From Xiphophorus maculatus (taxonomy: Eukaryota; Chordata; Actinopteri; Cyprinodontiformes; Poeciliidae), in the NCBI RefSeq assembly GCF_002775205.1, contig NC_036451.1, forward strand, positions 21,500,351 to 21,564,350: a stretch of 64,000 bases of DNA. The letters run 5' to 3'. Under the pieces are notes generated by a model that was given only the letters and a program-made list of their open reading frames with translations, was not told the origin of the DNA and did no database searches. Below, in pieces: positions 62,520 to 64,000 of this stretch. Positions within the stretch are counted from its first letter, which is position 1; every line of letters starts with the position of its first letter. A program made the position numbers and the translations under genes.

Positions 62520-64000
62520 CACTGCTCAAAAAAATAGAGGGAACACTTAAACAACACAATATAACTCCAAGTAAATCAAACTTCTGTGAAATCAAACTGT
62601 CCACTTAGGAAGCAACACTGATTGACAATCAATTTCACCTGCTATTGTGCAAATGGAATAGACAACAGGTGGAAATTATTGGCAATTAGCAAGACACACT
62701 CAATAAAGGAGTGGTTCTGCAGTTGGGACCACAGACCACTTCTCAGTACCTATGCTGTCTGGCTGATGTTTTGGTCAGTTTTGAATGTTGGTGGTGCTTT
62801 CACACTCGTGGTAGCATGAGACTGACTCCACAACCCACACAAGTGGCTCAGGTAGTGCAGTTCATCCAGGATGGCACATCAATGCGAGCTGTGGCAAGAA
62901 GGTTTGCTGTGTCTGTCAGGTAGTGTCCAGAGGCTGGAGTCGCTACCAGGAGACAGGCCAGTACACCAGGAGACGTGGAGGAGGCTGTAGGAGGGCAACA
63001 ACCCAGCAGCAGGACCACTACCTCCGCCTTTGTGCAAGAAGGAACAGGAGGAGCACTGCCAGAGCCCTGCAAAATGACCTCCAGCAGGCCACAAATGTGC
63101 ATGTGTCTGCACAAACGGTTAGAAACCGACTCCATGAGGATGGTATGAGGGCCTGACGTCCACAGATGGGGGTTGTGCTCACAGCCCAACACCGTGCAGG
63201 ACGTTTGGCATTTGCCAGAGAACACCAGGATTGGCAAATTCGCCACTGGCGCCTTGTGCTCTTCACAGATGAAAGCAGGTTCACACTGAGCACATGTGAC
63301 AGAGTCTGGAGACGCCGTGGAGAGCGGTCTGCTGCCTGCAACATCCTTCAGCATGACCGGTTTGGCAGTGGGTCAGTAATGGTGTGGGGTGGCATTTCTT
63401 TGGAGGGCCGCACAGCCCTCCATGTGCTCGCCAGAGGTAGCCTGACTGCCATTAGGTACCGAGATGAGATCCTCAGACCCCTTGTGAGACCATATGCTGG
63501 TGCGGTTGGCCCTGGGTTCCTCCTAATGCAGGACAATGCTAGACCTCATGTGGCTGGAGTGTGTCAGCAGTTCCTGCAAGATGAAGGCATTGAACCTATG
63601 GACTGGCCAGCCCGTTCCCCAGACCTGAATCCGATTGAGCACATCTGGGACATCATGTCTCGCTCCATCCACCAACGTCACGTTGCACCACAGACTGTCC
63701 AGGAGTTGGCGGATGCTTTAGTCCAGGTCTGGGAGGAGATCCCTCAGGAGACCATCCGCCACCTCATCAGGAGCATGCCCAGGCGTTGTAGGGAGGTCAT
63801 ACAGGCACGTGGAGGCCACACACAATACTGAGCCTCATTTTGACTTGTTTTAAGGACATTACATTAAAGTTGGATCAGCGTGTAGTGTTATTTCACTTTA
63901 ATTTTAATTTTGTGGCTCCAAATCCAGGCCTCCATTGGTTAATAAATTTGATTTCCATTGATGATTTTTGTGTGATTTTGTTGTCAGCACATTCAACTTT
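62520..64000 (+). mobile_element. Tc1-like transposon, copy 2 (right end outside)
   Basis: Counterpart of 40317-41797. The left inverted end and flanking TA are present at 62518-62539; the right end would be at about 64089. Confidence 0.9.
62816..63831 (+). pseudogene. Tc1 transposase, copy 2, same two lesions
   Basis: Same frameshift (about 62921) and same TGA (63154-63156) as copy 1; the catalytic 221-codon frame at 63166-63831 is identical, with the DD34E residues present. Confidence 0.9.

Larger units (their letters stand above)
48797..64000 (+). repeat. 22.2-kb tandem duplication, copy 2 (cut by the window end)
   Basis: Direct repeat of 26594-41797. I count about 24 substitutions and 3 single-base indels by eye between 26594 and about 31905; beyond that, only the poly-T length differs. 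Translations of every corresponding frame from 32 kb to 41.6 kb are identical in copy 2. Confidence 0.95.
61714..64000. mobile_element. hAT-like host element, copy 2 (cut by the window end)
   Basis: Counterpart of 39511-41797; its right end should fall about 0.5 kb beyond the window. Confidence 0.7.

Overview
The window is a teleost fish nuclear sequence. The genes are split by GT-AG introns, lengths and AT content are typical of a fish, and the background is full of fish-type Tc1/mariner, hAT and tRNA-SINE remnants. I cannot name the species; a percomorph is likely, but that is an inference.

Layout. Positions 1-1630 are upstream sequence with a short three-copy repeat. Positions 1634-5561 hold a two-exon phospholipid phosphatase 6 gene (plpp6) on the + strand, followed by about 4 kb with no recognisable gene. 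From about 9.6 kb onward a cluster of flavin-containing monooxygenase (FMO) genes lies head to tail on the + strand. FMO-A (9611-12910) is a dead, 3'-truncated pseudogene that still has a TATA box and a noncoding first exon. FMO-B (16353-23890) is intact and encodes 552 residues. A shred of an FMO exon lies at 24104-24150. FMO-C (about 25755-30741) is intact and encodes 562 residues. Another FMO exon shred is at 36280-36343. FMO-D (49134-52943) is a copy of FMO-C without the first coding exon.

The dominant structural feature is a direct tandem duplication of about 22.2 kb. Copy 1 is 26594-48796; copy 2 starts at 48797 and runs off the window end. It begins inside intron 2 of FMO-C, so copy 2 carries FMO exons 3-11 without the FAD-binding exon. 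Differences are about 0.45% over the first 5.3 kb and then essentially zero over the next 10 kb apart from one poly-T length change.

The rest of the unit (30.7-48.8 kb, repeated from 52.9 kb) is mobile-element and repeat territory. It holds hAT elements, a Tc1 element with a nearly intact DD34E transposase nested in a hAT element, an LTR-like block, hairpin clusters, a 423-bp higher-order repeat, a 55-bp minisatellite of about 16 copies, and one candidate intronless coiled-coil gene on the - strand (43761-44228).

FMO-B and FMO-C are predicted membrane-anchored, NADPH- and FAD-dependent oxygenases that oxidise soft nucleophiles such as amines and sulfides, or act as Baeyer-Villiger enzymes if FMO5-like. 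PLPP6 dephosphorylates isoprenoid and presqualene diphosphates. I see no operon-like coupling between them, and nothing that is clearly a new multi-gene system. The most interesting material is the FMO cluster: its young duplication, differing intron positions and transposon-filled introns.
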